From NCBI GenBank assembly GCA_017599285.1, contig JAGFXX010000001.1, positions 2,694,501 to 2,758,500 on the forward strand: a stretch of DNA of 64,000 bases, in the 5' to 3' direction. A program made the position numbers and the translations under genes. The notes under the pieces were generated by a model. That model was not told the origin of the DNA. It made no database searches and worked only from the letters and a program-made list of their open reading frames with translations. Below, piece after piece: positions 53,843 through 64,000 of this stretch. How positions within the stretch are numbered: position 1 is the stretch's first letter; every line of letters begins with the position of its first letter. The stretch comes from Cereibacter azotoformans (lineage in GTDB: Bacteria > Pseudomonadota > Alphaproteobacteria > Rhodobacterales > Rhodobacteraceae).

Positions 53843-55138
53843 TCACTTCCCTTCCGCGGCTGCGGCGAGGGCCGCGACGGCGTCGATTGCCTCAATGCGT
53901 GTGCGCGCCGCCTCGGTCCAGCCGGCCATGGCCTCCTGACCCTCGGGCGGCAGCGCCGCGATCTCTTCCAGCGCCTTCCGCAGATCTCCCGTGCGGACGG
54001 CGGCCTCTGCGCGCGACAGCACGGCGTCGGGATCGTCGCCGGCCCGCGGCGCCAGCGAACGCACGCCCGCCTCCGAGAGCAGGAAGGCCTGCGCCCGCGA
54101 GGTCCAGCTGTTGCCCATCGTCGCGCGGCGGGAAACGGCCAGCGCCTCGCGGGCGGCGGCCGGGAACTCGTCCTCGAGCGTGTCGAGGGTTGCAACGCCC
54201 CCTTCGGCGTGGGTGCCGAGAGCCGCGGGCGGCTCGACGCCCCGCTCGGAAAGCTGCTGCAGCGGCTCGGCGAAGGGCGAGCCCGCGTCAATGGCGGCCT
54301 CGACCTGTGCGAGGGCCGCGGCGGTGGTGGCGGCCCGCGCCTGCGACTCGGCCTCGGCCTTGAGGTCGGCCGCGGCCCGCTCGGCCTCGGCGATCCGGGC
54401 CTGCGCCTCGGCCTGCGCGTCGCTGACCGCCGAGCCCGAAGCTTCGGCGATCTGTTGGCGAAGCGCCTCGATCTCGGCCTCGAGCGATCCGGTATCCGCA
54501 GCCGGAGCCTGTTCGGACGGCGCCTCGGCCAGTTGCGCCTCGAGTTCGGCCACACGGGCCTCGGCCGCTGCGGCGCGATCCTGCGCGGCCGTCAGCTCTT
54601 CCTGCGAGGGGCCGGCGACCGGAGCGGGTTCGGCGGCCGGGGCCGCCTGCGACGCCGCGGCGAGTTCGGCGCGAAGCTGCTCGATCTCGCGCTGCTGCGC
54701 CGCGGACTGGTCGGTCTGGCCGTAGTTGGCAAGCGGCCAGTCGGGCTGGGCGTGGCGGGAATAGGCGAAACCGCCCGCCGCGCCTGCAATCCCACCCACG
54801 AGAAGCAGCACGAAGCCGGCCGGCCCGCTGCCGCTGCGCTGCGGCTCGGGCTTGCGCGGTGGCGGCGGGGGCACGGGCGCCGGCTCGTCCAGCTCTTCGC
54901 GGTCGTGGGCGGGCGGCATCTCGGCGATGATCTCGGCTTCGTCGGGCAGCGTGCGATCCCGATCGGCGGGTTCGGCGGTGGCGCCCTCCGTGGTCAGACC
55001 CTCGGCCCCTGATTCGGCGGGTGCGGGTTCGGCGGGCTCTCGCGCCTCCACAGGTTCCGGGTTGGAAAGGGACTGGGGATCGGGCGCGTCGTCGTCCCGA
55101 TTCTTCTCACCAGGTTCGCGGGACTCCGGTTCTGACAT
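53843..55138 (-). CDS. Mic60/mitofilin-like inner membrane protein
   Basis: 431 residues: a disordered Glu/Pro/Ala-rich N-terminus (about 1-105), one membrane helix GPAGFVLLLVGGIAGAAGGFA, a long coiled coil (about 150-275) and a C-terminal mitofilin-type helical domain (about 280-431; ALAQVEAAIDAGSPFAEPLQQLSE, LLSEAGVRSLAPR). Alphaproteobacterial Mic60 lies between hemD and hemY and has been linked to shaping of intracytoplasmic membranes. The order hemD-mic60-hemY seen here fits that exactly. Confidence 0.88.
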   Translation of the reverse strand: MSEPESREPGEKNRDDDAPDPQSLSNPEPVEAREPAEPAPAESGAEGLTTEGATAEPADRDRTLPDEAEIIAEMPPAHDREELDEPAPVPPPPPRKPEPQRSGSGPAGFVLLLVGGIAGAAGGFAYSRHAQPDWPLANYGQTDQSAAQQREIEQLRAELAAASQAAPAAEPAPVAGPSQEELTAAQDRAAAAEARVAELEAQLAEAPSEQAPAADTGSLEAEIEALRQQIAEASGSAVSDAQAEAQARIAEAERAAADLKAEAESQARAATTAAALAQVEAAIDAGSPFAEPLQQLSERGVEPPAALGTHAEGGVATLDTLEDEFPAAAREALAVSRRATMGNSWTSRAQAFLLSEAGVRSLAPRAGDDPDAVLSRAEAAVRTGDLRKALEEIAALPPEGQEAMAGWTEAARTRIEAIDAVAALAAAAEGK

Positions 55139-55205
55139 CGCCGTGCCTTCCAGTTTTTCAGGTGTTTTGTGACCGCAGTCACCCTAGCGACTGCGGCGGG
55201 TTGCC

Positions 55206-55949
55206 TCAAGCATCTGCCTCTGCGTCAAGTAGCGCCTTGACCGCATCGAGAAGCGCCTCGGCATCGGGACGGGCCGCGACGCGCAGACGGGCCGGAAAGA
55301 GAGCGCCGGCGGCCTCGGCCACGGCCGGGCTCATCGCGGCCACCCAGAGCTGCGGGGCCACACCCGCCCGCGCCAGTTCGAGCCCCAGCAGCCGGGCCGT
55401 CCGAGGCGAGAACAGCGGCGCCAGCACCGGCGCCCCGCCGGCCAGCAGCGCCAGCGCCTCGGGCAACAGCGGTTGCGGGCGCTGGTCATAGACCACGGCC
55501 TCCACCACCACGAGCCCCTGCGCCGCAAGCCGGGGCGCCACCTCTCCGCGCGACTCCGCGCCCCGCAGGTGAAGGAGCGGCCCCCTCTCGCCCGCGGCGA
55601 CGATGGCGGCGATCAGCGCCTCGGCATCGCCTTCGGCCGACTGCGCATCCAGCCCCGCGGCCCGCGCGGCCCGCGCGGTGCGGTTGCCCACGCACCAGGC
55701 GCGACCCACGCCCGCCAATCCGGGCGCGGCGAGGCGGCGAAAGCCTTCCACGCCGGTCTCGGAGGTGAAGATCAGCGCCTCGGGCCGCAGCGCAATCGGG
55801 GGAGAGAGGAACTCGGGCACCATCAGCGGCGAGGTCACCAGCCGCACCGGCCCGAGCGCCTCGCGCAGCGCCACGGCAAAGCGCGCGCCCTGCGCCTCGG
55901 GGCGGGTGAGAAGGACGGCCGGAAGGAGGGGGCGGGATTGTGGGGCCAT
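55206..55949 (-). CDS. hemD: Uroporphyrinogen-III synthase
   Basis: Closes and inverts ring D of hydroxymethylbilane in tetrapyrrole synthesis. 247 residues; two-domain HemD pattern with [74 protein letters not shown] and [14 protein letters not shown]. HemD diverges strongly between species, so the gene order (mic60 and hemY follow) adds support. Divergent from tsaD, 45 bp apart; no hemC adjacent. Confidence 0.88.
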   Translation of the reverse strand: MAPQSRPLLPAVLLTRPEAQGARFAVALREALGPVRLVTSPLMVPEFLSPPIALRPEALIFTSETGVEGFRRLAAPGLAGVGRAWCVGNRTARAARAAGLDAQSAEGDAEALIAAIVAAGERGPLLHLRGAESRGEVAPRLAAQGLVVVEAVVYDQRPQPLLPEALALLAGGAPVLAPLFSPRTARLLGLELARAGVAPQLWVAAMSPAVAEAAGALFPARLRVAARPDAEALLDAVKALLDAEADA

Positions 55950-55994
55950 GAGCAAGGTGTTACCTGCGGTCAGAACCTTCGGCAACGGCGCCCC

Positions 55995-57086
55995 ATGTCT
56001 CACCCGCTCACCTTCCTCGGCATCGAGAGCAGCTGCGACGACACCGCGGCGGCCGTGGTGCGCGCGGCCGAGCGGGCCGAGATCCTGTCCTCGGTGGTGG
56101 ACGGGCAGGCCGCGCTTCACGCGCCCTTCGGCGGCGTGGTGCCGGAAATCGCGGCTCGCGCCCATGCCGAGCGGCTCGACCTCTGCGTCGAACGCGCGCT
56201 GCAGGAGGCCGGGCTGGGTCTTGGCGATCTCGACGGGATCGCGGTGACGGCGGGGCCGGGCCTGATCGGGGGCGTGCTGTCGGGCGTGATGCTGGCCAAG
56301 GGGCTGGCGGCGGGAACGGGCCTGCCGCTCGTGGGGGTGAATCACCTCGCGGGCCACGCGCTCACACCACGGCTGACCGACGCGCTTGCCTTTCCCTATC
56401 TGATGCTTCTCGTGTCGGGAGGTCATTGCCAGTTCCTGATCGCTCGTGGAGCGGAAGCATTCTCGCGCCTTGGCGGTTCCATCGACGATGCGCCGGGCGA
56501 GGCTTTCGACAAGACCGCCAAGCTTCTGGGCCTGCCGCAACCCGGAGGCCCCTCGGTCGAGGCCGAGGCGGCCACGGGCGATCCGCGCCGCTTCGCCTTT
56601 CCGCGACCGATGCTGGACCGGCCGGGGTGCGACATGTCCTTCTCGGGGCTGAAGACCGCGCTGCTCCGGGCCCGCGACGGGATCGTGGCGGAGAAGGGCG
56701 GGATCACGCGGCAGGATCGGGCCGATCTCTGCGCGGGCTTTCAGGCGGCCGTGGTGGATGTGCTGGCGGAAAAGACCCGCCGCGCGCTCGCGATCTATGC
56801 GGAGGAACAGGCGCCCGTGCCCGCGCTGGCGGTGGCCGGCGGGGTGGCGGCCAACGGGCCGATCCGCGCGGCGCTGACCCGCGTGGCCGAGGAGGCGGGC
56901 GTGCGCTTCCTCGCCCCGCCGCTCCGGCTTTGCACGGACAATGCGGCCATGATCGCCTGGGCGGGCATCGAGAGGTTTCGGGCGGGCGGTCGCGACGGGA
57001 TGGATCTGCAGGCCCGTCCGCGCTGGCCGCTCGACCAGAGCGCGCCGGCCCTGATCGGGTCGGGCAGGAAGGGGGCAAAGGCATGA
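55995..57086 (+). CDS. tsaD: tRNA threonylcarbamoyltransferase subunit TsaD
   Basis: Transfers threonylcarbamoyl to A37 of ANN-decoding tRNAs with TsaB and TsaE. 363 residues: [34 protein letters not shown] with the metal-binding His, [31 protein letters not shown] and [16 protein letters not shown] plus [13 protein letters not shown] at the end. The start is placed at 55995 by homology. ATGA overlap with gpsA. Confidence 0.96.
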   Translation: MSHPLTFLGIESSCDDTAAAVVRAAERAEILSSVVDGQAALHAPFGGVVPEIAARAHAERLDLCVERALQEAGLGLGDLDGIAVTAGPGLIGGVLSGVMLAKGLAAGTGLPLVGVNHLAGHALTPRLTDALAFPYLMLLVSGGHCQFLIARGAEAFSRLGGSIDDAPGEAFDKTAKLLGLPQPGGPSVEAEAATGDPRRFAFPRPMLDRPGCDMSFSGLKTALLRARDGIVAEKGGITRQDRADLCAGFQAAVVDVLAEKTRRALAIYAEEQAPVPALAVAGGVAANGPIRAALTRVAEEAGVRFLAPPLRLCTDNAAMIAWAGIERFRAGGRDGMDLQARPRWPLDQSAPALIGSGRKGAKA

Positions 57087-58000
57087 TCGGCATCCTCGGC
57101 GCAGGCGCTTTTGGCACGGCCCTTGCCGTCACCCTCGGACGCGAGCAGCCCGTAACACTCTGGGCGCGGCGCGGCGTGGCGAAGCTCGAGCTGGAGCTTC
57201 CCCCGCTGGTGCGGCTGACGTCGGACATCGAAACCGTCACCGAGCCGACCGTGCTGCTTGCGGTGCCCATGCAGGCCCTGGGCGGGCTTCTGCGGGAGCA
57301 TGCGGCCCAACTCGAGGGCCGGGCGCTGGTCGCCTGCTGCAAGGGCGTGGATCTTGCCACCGGCCACGGCCCGACCGCGCTGATCGCCGAAGCCTGCCCG
57401 CGCGCCACGGCCGCGATCCTGACGGGGCCGAGCTTTGCCGCCGACATCGCCCGCGGACTGCCGACCGCCCTGACCCTTGCCACCGCGGACGAGGCCGCGG
57501 GCGAGGCGCTGCAACGCCAGCTTTCGACGGCGACGCTCCGGCTTTACCGCACGACGGATACGGTGGGGGCCGAGCTGGGCGGCGCGCTGAAGAACGTGAT
57601 CGCCATCGCCGCGGGCGTCGTCATCGGCGCGGGCCTCGGGCAATCCGCGCGGGCCGCCCTGATGACGCGGGGCTATGCCGAGATGCAGCGGCTGGCGCTG
57701 GCGCTCGGGGCGCGCGCCGATACGCTCGCGGGCCTGTCGGGGCTGGGGGATCTGGTGCTGACCTGCACCTCCGAACAGTCGCGGAACTTCCGCTACGGGC
57801 AGGCGCTCGGCGCGGGCGCGGGCTTCGATCCCGCCGTGACGGTCGAGGGCCGGGCGACGGCGGCGGCGGTCGTGGCGCTGGCCGCGCGGCGCGAAATCGA
57901 CATGCCGATCACGGCGATGGTGGATGCGCTGATCGACGGGCGCGTGACGCTGCCGCAAGCCATCCAGACCCTTTTGTCCCGCCCCCTGAAACAGGAGTAG
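57083..58000 (+). CDS. gpsA: Glycerol-3-phosphate dehydrogenase [NAD(P)+]
   Basis: Makes sn-glycerol-3-phosphate for phospholipids. 305 residues: [11 protein letters not shown] (5-15), [54 protein letters not shown] with the catalytic Lys, and [19 protein letters not shown]. Somewhat shorter than E. coli GpsA (339), as in other Rhodobacterales. Overlaps tsaD by 4 bp; YciI follows after 3 bp. Confidence 0.96.
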   Translation: MIGILGAGAFGTALAVTLGREQPVTLWARRGVAKLELELPPLVRLTSDIETVTEPTVLLAVPMQALGGLLREHAAQLEGRALVACCKGVDLATGHGPTALIAEACPRATAAILTGPSFAADIARGLPTALTLATADEAAGEALQRQLSTATLRLYRTTDTVGAELGGALKNVIAIAAGVVIGAGLGQSARAALMTRGYAEMQRLALALGARADTLAGLSGLGDLVLTCTSEQSRNFRYGQALGAGAGFDPAVTVEGRATAAAVVALAARREIDMPITAMVDALIDGRVTLPQAIQTLLSRPLKQE

Positions 58001-58003
58001 CCC

Positions 58004-58276
58004 ATGCGCGTGGCCCTGATCTGCACCGACCGGCCCGGTGCGCTCCAGACCCGGCTCGACAACCGCGCCGCCCACCTTGCCTATATCGCCGAAACCGGCG
58101 TGGTCGAGATGGCCGGTCCGTTCCTCTCGCCCGAGGGGCAGATGACCGGCTCTCTCGTGGTGCTCGAGGTGGAGACGCTGGCCGATGCCGAGGCCTGGGC
58201 CGCTGGCGATCCCTACGCCCGGGCGGGGCTGTTCGAGAGCGTGACGATCTCGGAGTGGAAGAAGGTGGTGGGCTGA
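58004..58276 (+). CDS. YciI-like protein
   Basis: 90 residues: a YciI/YCII domain with ALICTDRPGALQTRLDNRAAHLAYIAETG (the conserved R...H pair), AGPFLSPEGQMTGSLVVLEVET and DPYARAGLFESVTISEWKKV. The family resembles muconolactone isomerase-type ferredoxin folds and the catalytic role is unknown. CAGGAG lies 6 nt before the ATG. The stop overlaps the next ATG by 1 nt (TGATG). Confidence 0.9.
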   Translation: MRVALICTDRPGALQTRLDNRAAHLAYIAETGVVEMAGPFLSPEGQMTGSLVVLEVETLADAEAWAAGDPYARAGLFESVTISEWKKVVG

Positions 58277-58689
58277 TGGCCTTCTGGCTGTTCAAGTCCG
58301 AGCCCGACGCCTGGTCGTGGGAGCAGCAGCAGGCCAGGGGCCAGGCCGGAGAGGAATGGACCGGCGTGCGCAACTATCAGGCGCGCAACCACATGCGGGC
58401 CATGAAACTCGGCGAGCGCGGGTTCTTCTACCATTCCAACATCGGCAAGGAAGTCGTGGGCATCGTCGAGGTCTGCGGCCTGTCCGCGCCCGATTCCACC
58501 GCCGACGATCCGCGCTGGGACTGCGTGACGGTCCGGGCGGTGGAGCCGATGCCGAGGCCCGTCACGCTCGAGGCCATCAAGGCCGAGCCGCGGCTGGCCG
58601 GCATGGTGCTCGTCACCAATTCGCGCCTCTCGGTCCAGCCGGTCGGCGACGAGGAATGGCGCGTGATCTGCGAGATGGGCGGCCTCTGA
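58276..58689 (+). CDS. EVE domain protein
   Basis: 137 residues of a single EVE (PUA-like) domain: WLFKSEPDAWSWEQQQ, GVRNYQARNHMRAMKLGERGFFYHSN, VVGIVEVCG, PDSTADDPRWDCVTV, LTNSRLSVQPV-like ending. EVE domains bind modified bases in DNA or RNA. Last gene of tsaD-gpsA-yciI-EVE; its role here is unknown. Confidence 0.92.
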   Translation: MAFWLFKSEPDAWSWEQQQARGQAGEEWTGVRNYQARNHMRAMKLGERGFFYHSNIGKEVVGIVEVCGLSAPDSTADDPRWDCVTVRAVEPMPRPVTLEAIKAEPRLAGMVLVTNSRLSVQPVGDEEWRVICEMGGL

Positions 58690-58711
58690 ACCATCTGCGG
58701 TCCGCGGGACA

Positions 58712-58743
58712 GCAAAAGGCCCCGCCGCGGATGCGACGGGGCC
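58712..58743 (-). terminator. Terminator downstream of pnp
   Basis: Read on the minus strand, GGCCCCGTCGC pairs with GCGGCGGGGCC (one mismatch) and is followed by TTTTGCT. It lies 29 bp beyond the pnp stop. The stem could also serve the convergent EVE gene. Confidence 0.85.
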
Positions 58744-58771
58744 AAAGCCTGAGCGGCAGGCGCCCGGAAGA

Positions 58772-60916
<2,145 letters not shown>

Positions 60917-61020
60917 CTCGTTTCCTGTCCTGACCGGGGGACCCTCCGCCCGGCCTGTTGCGTACGGGCCGCATGCCCGTGGCTCCTGTCTCATGCCGTG
61001 GCCTGTCCCGCGGAGCCCGT

Positions 61021-61054
61021 CGGGGAGGCCGTCATCCGCGGAGAAGCCTCCCCG
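61021..61054 (-). promoter_or_regulatory. Leader hairpin of pnp, possible RNase III/PNPase autoregulation site
   Basis: CGGGGAGGC (61021-61029) and GCCTCCCCG (61046-61054) form a 9-bp perfect stem with a 16-nt loop, 105 nt before the pnp start codon. In E. coli the pnp leader hairpin is cut by RNase III for feedback control; position and form here are similar, function inferred. Confidence 0.55.
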
Positions 61055-61065
61055 CATCCGGAATA

Positions 61066-61090
61066 GGAAAACGCGCCCCGCAGGGCGCGC
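61066..61090 (-). terminator. Terminator after rpsO
   Basis: On the minus strand CGCGCCC (61083-61089 side) pairs with GGGCGCG across a 4-nt loop and is followed by TTTTCC. It begins 8 bp after the rpsO stop. Partial readthrough into pnp is usual for this pair. Confidence 0.8.
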
Positions 61091-61097
61091 TTCAAGG

Positions 61098-61367
61098 TCA
61101 GCGGCGGAGGCCCAGACGCGCGATCAGCGCGGTGTAGCGGGCTTCTTCCTTCTTCTTGAGGTAGTCGAGCAGCTTGCGGCGCTGCGCCACCATCATCAGG
61201 AGACCCCGACGGGAGTGGTTGTCCTTCTTGTGGGACTTGAAGTGCTCGGTCAGCGTCGCGATGCGCGAGCTGAGGATCGCCACCTGGACTTCCGGCGAGC
61301 CGGTGTCGCCTTCCTTGGTGGCGTATTCCTTGATGAGACGGGCTTTTTCTTCGACGGTGATCGACAT
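61098..61367 (-). CDS. rpsO: 30S ribosomal protein S15
   Basis: 89 residues, the exact usual length: [73 protein letters not shown] split in the standard helices. Binds 16S rRNA centrally. GGAG lies 6-7 nt before ATG 61367. The rpsO-pnp order is conserved across proteobacteria. Confidence 0.98.
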
Positions 61368-61540
61368 CGGATACTCCATGTTCTGTGTGTGACGGCGCAA
61401 GCCGGGATGTCGTCCAGCAGGGCCCTGTAGCTCCGCCACCAGGGGCGGATGCGCGCCTATACGGGAAAAACGCCTGAAAGGAAAGCGTCTTCTCCGCCGA
61501 GGGGTGGCGCGCGGGCGATCCGTGGCGGGCGGCGGCGGCG

Positions 61541-62050
61541 TCACTCCCAGAGGATCGGCGGCTGGTGATAGCCGATGTAGAGCGGGTGCCTCGGCTGGCC
61601 GTCCTGGTTCAACCCGAGATGGTGGAGCGGCAGGCCGGTCGCCCGGAGCAGCGCCTCGACCTGCCGCCCCCGGTCGAGAAAGGCGCCGTGCGTGCCCCAG
61701 GCGCAGACGATCCGGTCGGCCCAGGGGGCAGAGTGGGCGATCGCCTCGTCATTCTCGGGATTGCCCACCGGATCGGGCGCCGCGCGCATCTTCTTCGGGT
61801 CGGTGTCCCGCCAGGCAAAGATGTTGCAGACACGGAACCCCCCGAACCCGAGCGCCCGGGCCCGCCGCTCGCAGCGCTCCACCGTCGGGTCGTTCTGGTA
61901 TTCGGTGGCCGTGGAGGGGTTGAGCATGATGAACAGCGCCTTCGCCCCCGCCGGGTCCCAGATGCGCGTCAACAGATAGCGGTAGCGTTCGCAGTCGGAA
62001 TAGACGGCGGTCGAGGGCGCATCGCCCTTCACGAAGCTGCGCGTGATCAT
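61541..62050 (-). CDS. DUF1643 family protein
   Basis: 169 residues: [46 protein letters not shown] is the family signature, followed by [27 protein letters not shown]-like [17 protein letters not shown] and [17 protein letters not shown]. Function unknown; members occur in both core genomes and phages. GGAGGG lies 4 nt before ATG 62050. Confidence 0.9.
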   Translation of the reverse strand: MITRSFVKGDAPSTAVYSDCERYRYLLTRIWDPAGAKALFIMLNPSTATEYQNDPTVERCERRARALGFGGFRVCNIFAWRDTDPKKMRAAPDPVGNPENDEAIAHSAPWADRIVCAWGTHGAFLDRGRQVEALLRATGLPLHHLGLNQDGQPRHPLYIGYHQPPILWE

Positions 62051-62060
62051 CTGCCCTCCG

Positions 62061-62160
62061 GTTCGGCCGCCTCCACCTAGGCGGCCGCGCCGGGAAGGGC
62101 AAGGGCGCGGGTTCGGCCGCCTCCACCCGGGCGGCCGCGCCGGCAAGGGCAGGGGCGCCG
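62061..62160. repeat. Two 50-bp tandem repeats, each with a GGCCGCC/GGCGGCC hairpin
   Basis: Copies at 62061-62110 and 62111-62160 differ at only a few positions. Each starts gttcggccgcctccacc and includes GGCCGCC and GGCGGCC arms separated by 7-8 nt. A truncated third copy (gttcc) follows. Located between DUF1643 and cysK. Confidence 0.85.
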
Positions 62161-62201
62161 GTTCCGTAGCCGAGGCCCCGGATCGGTTCGTCCCCGGCAG
62201 G

Positions 62202-62236
62202 GCCGCGCGAGGGGGTTCGATGCCCCCTCGCGCGGC
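62202..62236 (-). terminator. 14-bp perfect hairpin downstream of cysK
   Basis: GCCGCGCGAGGGGG (62202-62215) and CCCCCTCGCGCGGC (62223-62236) form a perfect 14-bp stem with a 7-nt loop, 22 bp beyond the cysK stop. No T-tract follows, so it may stop RNA decay or work with Rho instead of as a classical terminator. Confidence 0.7.
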
Positions 62237-62258
62237 GCCTCCGCCCGGTCGGTCCGCC

Positions 62259-63335
62259 TCAGAGTTGGAAGCTCGGGGTCGAGGCCGAAAGCGCCTGTTC
62301 TTCCTCGTCCATGTCCTCGCCGATGGCCTGGAAAAGCGGGGTGGACATGTAGCGCTCGCCCGTGTCGGGCAGCATCGCGAGGATCACCGACCCTTCCGGC
62401 GCCCGCCTGGCCACCTCCAGCGCCACCGCAAAGGTCGAGCCGCCCGAGACCCCGGTGAGGATGCCCTCCCTGGCCGCCAGTTCCCTGGCCCACTTCATCC
62501 CGTCCTCGCCCGAGACCGGGATCAGCTCGTCATAAGCCGCGGCGTCGAGCCCCTCCTGCAGCACCTTCGGGATGAAGTCCGGTGTCCAGCCCTGAATCGG
62601 ATGCGGCTCGAAGGCCGGGTGGCCCGAGGCCGCCGTCCCGTCCGCATTCCGCTCCTGCGGCACGCCCGATCCGACGAGCTGGGCATTGGCGGGCTCGCTC
62701 AGCACGATCTTCACCTCGGGGCGCTCGCGGCGCAGGACGCGCGCCACACCCGTCACCGTCCCGCCGGTGCCGTAGCCGGTCACGAACCAGTCGAGCCGCT
62801 GACCCTCGAAATCCGCCACGATCTCGCGCGCAGTGGTCGATTCGTGGATGTCGGCGTTGGCGTCTGTCTCGAACTGGCTGGCGAGGAACCAGCCGTTCGC
62901 CTCGGCCAGCTCCTGCGCCTTGCGATACATCCCGAAGCCCTTGCCCGCCCGTGGCGTCAGCACGACCTTGGCGCCCAGGAGCCGCATCAGCCGCCGCCGC
63001 TCGACCGAGAAGGCCTCGGACATGGTGATGACCAGCGGATAGCCCTTCTGCGCGCAGACCATCGCAAGGCCGATCCCGGTGTTGCCGCTGGTCGCCTCGA
63101 CCACCGTCATCCCCGGCTTCAGCTTGCCCGACCGTTCCGCCGCCTCGATGATGTTCAGCGCCAGCCGGTCCTTCACCGAAGCGGCGGGGTTGAAGAACTC
63201 GGCCTTCACATAGATCGTCACGCCCTTGGGCGAGAGATTGTTGATGCGGATGACGGGCGTGTTGCCCACCGTGTCGAGCACGCTGTCGTAGAGCCTGCCG
63301 CGGCCCTCGGTCGTCCGGATCTTCTGGGCATCCAT
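62259..63335 (-). CDS. cysK: Cysteine synthase (O-acetylserine sulfhydrylase)
   Basis: PLP enzyme forming cysteine from O-acetylserine and sulfide. 358 residues with the PLP lysine in NPAASVKDRLALN, the substrate loop EATSGNTGIGLAM, FVTGYGTGGTVTG phosphate loop and GVSGGSTFAVALEV. Longer than standard CysK (about 320), with extra N-terminal residues and an acidic tail, matching the CysK/cystathionine beta-synthase-like variants of Rhodobacterales. GACAGGAG precedes its ATG. Confidence 0.93.
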   Translation of the reverse strand: MDAQKIRTTEGRGRLYDSVLDTVGNTPVIRINNLSPKGVTIYVKAEFFNPAASVKDRLALNIIEAAERSGKLKPGMTVVEATSGNTGIGLAMVCAQKGYPLVITMSEAFSVERRRLMRLLGAKVVLTPRAGKGFGMYRKAQELAEANGWFLASQFETDANADIHESTTAREIVADFEGQRLDWFVTGYGTGGTVTGVARVLRRERPEVKIVLSEPANAQLVGSGVPQERNADGTAASGHPAFEPHPIQGWTPDFIPKVLQEGLDAAAYDELIPVSGEDGMKWARELAAREGILTGVSGGSTFAVALEVARRAPEGSVILAMLPDTGERYMSTPLFQAIGEDMDEEEQALSASTPSFQL

Positions 63336-63518
63336 GATGCTTCTCCTGTCACTCTCGGTTGCCGCAGCTTAACCCGTTCCGGCGCGGCGTGTTTCCCCAT
63401 TTTCGCCGCGCCGGTGGAGGGTTGTTCCGAAGGGGCCGCCGCGCGTGGAACGCGGTTGCCCCGCCGCCCGCATCCGCGGCGGCCTCGGATGTGACGGAGT
63501 GCGGCCGCAGACTGCCGC

Positions 63519-64000
63519 TCAGAGGTTGAACACCCGCGTCGGATGCAGCTCTCCGGCCTTGTAGATCCCGACCGCGACCGGCTGGCCCTGAAAGCTGGCC
63601 CAGGCTTCCTCGCCGAACTCCACGTCCGAGGCGATCACCATGCCGGGGTTGCCGCACTTCAGCCGCGCGGCGCCCTCGGCCGTGGCGGGCAGCTCCGGCA
63701 GATCGGCCAGCCCGCAGGCCAGCGGCATCACATGCGTGAGCAGTTCCTCGCTCTTGGCCAGCTCGTCGATCGTCGCGACCGAGATCCCCTCCTCGGCCTC
63801 GAACGGCCCCGACCAGGTCCGGCGCAGCCACTCGACATGGCCGCGGCAGCCCAGCGCCTGCCCGAGATCGCGGGCGATCGAACGGACATAGCCGCCCTTG
63901 CCGCAGACCATCTCCAGTTCGACATGGTCCGCATCCGGCCGGGAGATCAGCTCGAGGCTCTCGACCCAGAGCGGCCGGGCGGCAAGATCCAGCCGCTCGC
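63519..64000 (-). CDS. truB: tRNA pseudouridine(55) synthase TruB (partial, N-terminus beyond window)
   Basis: The C-terminal ~160 residues: [41 protein letters not shown] carries the conserved KGxYxRSLxRDLG segment, followed by [13 protein letters not shown] and a PUA-like tail ([36 protein letters not shown]). The catalytic Asp domain is off the right edge. Reads leftward, upstream of cysK by 183 bp. Confidence 0.93.
   Translation of the reverse strand, partial: ERLDLAARPLWVESLELISRPDADHVELEMVCGKGGYVRSIARDLGQALGCRGHVEWLRRTWSGPFEAEEGISVATIDELAKSEELLTHVMPLACGLADLPELPATAEGAARLKCGNPGMVIASDVEFGEEAWASFQGQPVAVGIYKAGELHPTRVFNL

Overview
The window is a GC-rich, densely packed bacterial chromosome segment with overlapping genes and mostly AGGAGG-type ribosome binding sites. 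Gene content points to an alphaproteobacterium of the Rhodobacterales, most like Rhodobacter/Cereibacter sphaeroides: a Mic60 (mitofilin) homologue sits between hemD and hemY, polyamine genes use the carboxynorspermidine route, and there are complex-I NDUFS4-like, HspQ and Trm112-like genes. The genus is inferred from gene content and was not checked by any search.

Core, left (1-40.7 kb). yidC (cut by the window edge), a degenerate-GGDEF/EAL protein and ttcA lie on the minus strand. Then come small exported and membrane proteins including a membrane-anchored winged-helix protein, uvrB, an NDUFS4-like gene, two membrane/periplasmic genes, and the nspC / carboxynorspermidine synthase operon ending in a clear terminator. 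An opp oligopeptide ABC operon (oppA-oppB-oppC-oppDF fusion) follows, then a thioredoxin-reductase-like flavoprotein, a DEAD-box helicase, the cnoX / Lon-N / Trm112 operon, a UbiH-type hydroxylase, an amidase, and the aminotransferase-ftsK-lolA run. The region closes with a lytic transglycosylase-like lipoprotein, hspQ, a gamma-glutamyltransferase, an RsbW/RsbV-type pair, a free-Met-sulfoxide reductase, an rluA-type gene and an aldehyde dehydrogenase.

Accessory island (40.92-52.16 kb). An 11.2-kb element is integrated at the 3' end of tRNA-Thr(CGT). The tRNA is intact at the right end, and the last 25 bp of the target are duplicated at the left end. Its tyrosine integrase gene lies next to the tRNA but is split by a 1,885-bp IS1634-type insertion with 13-bp inverted repeats and a 6-bp target duplication; removing the IS and one duplication restores one continuous integrase frame. 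Cargo includes a serine recombinase, a Cys-rich acidic protein, a zinc-ribbon protein, a BRO/KilAC antirepressor-like gene, a three-copy ~124-bp tandem repeat, a dead RNase HI fragment, and a lower-GC two-gene operon: an OLD/ABC-type ATPase with an unusual ~190-residue N-terminal domain followed, with a 4-bp overlap, by an HNH nuclease. This Septu-like pair is the best candidate for a little-described anti-phage system.

Core, right (52.1-64 kb). hemY-like, mic60 and hemD lie on the minus strand, divergent from tsaD-gpsA-yciI-EVE. rpsO-pnp follow, with leader and terminator hairpins, then a DUF1643 gene, cysK and the 3' part of truB at the window edge.
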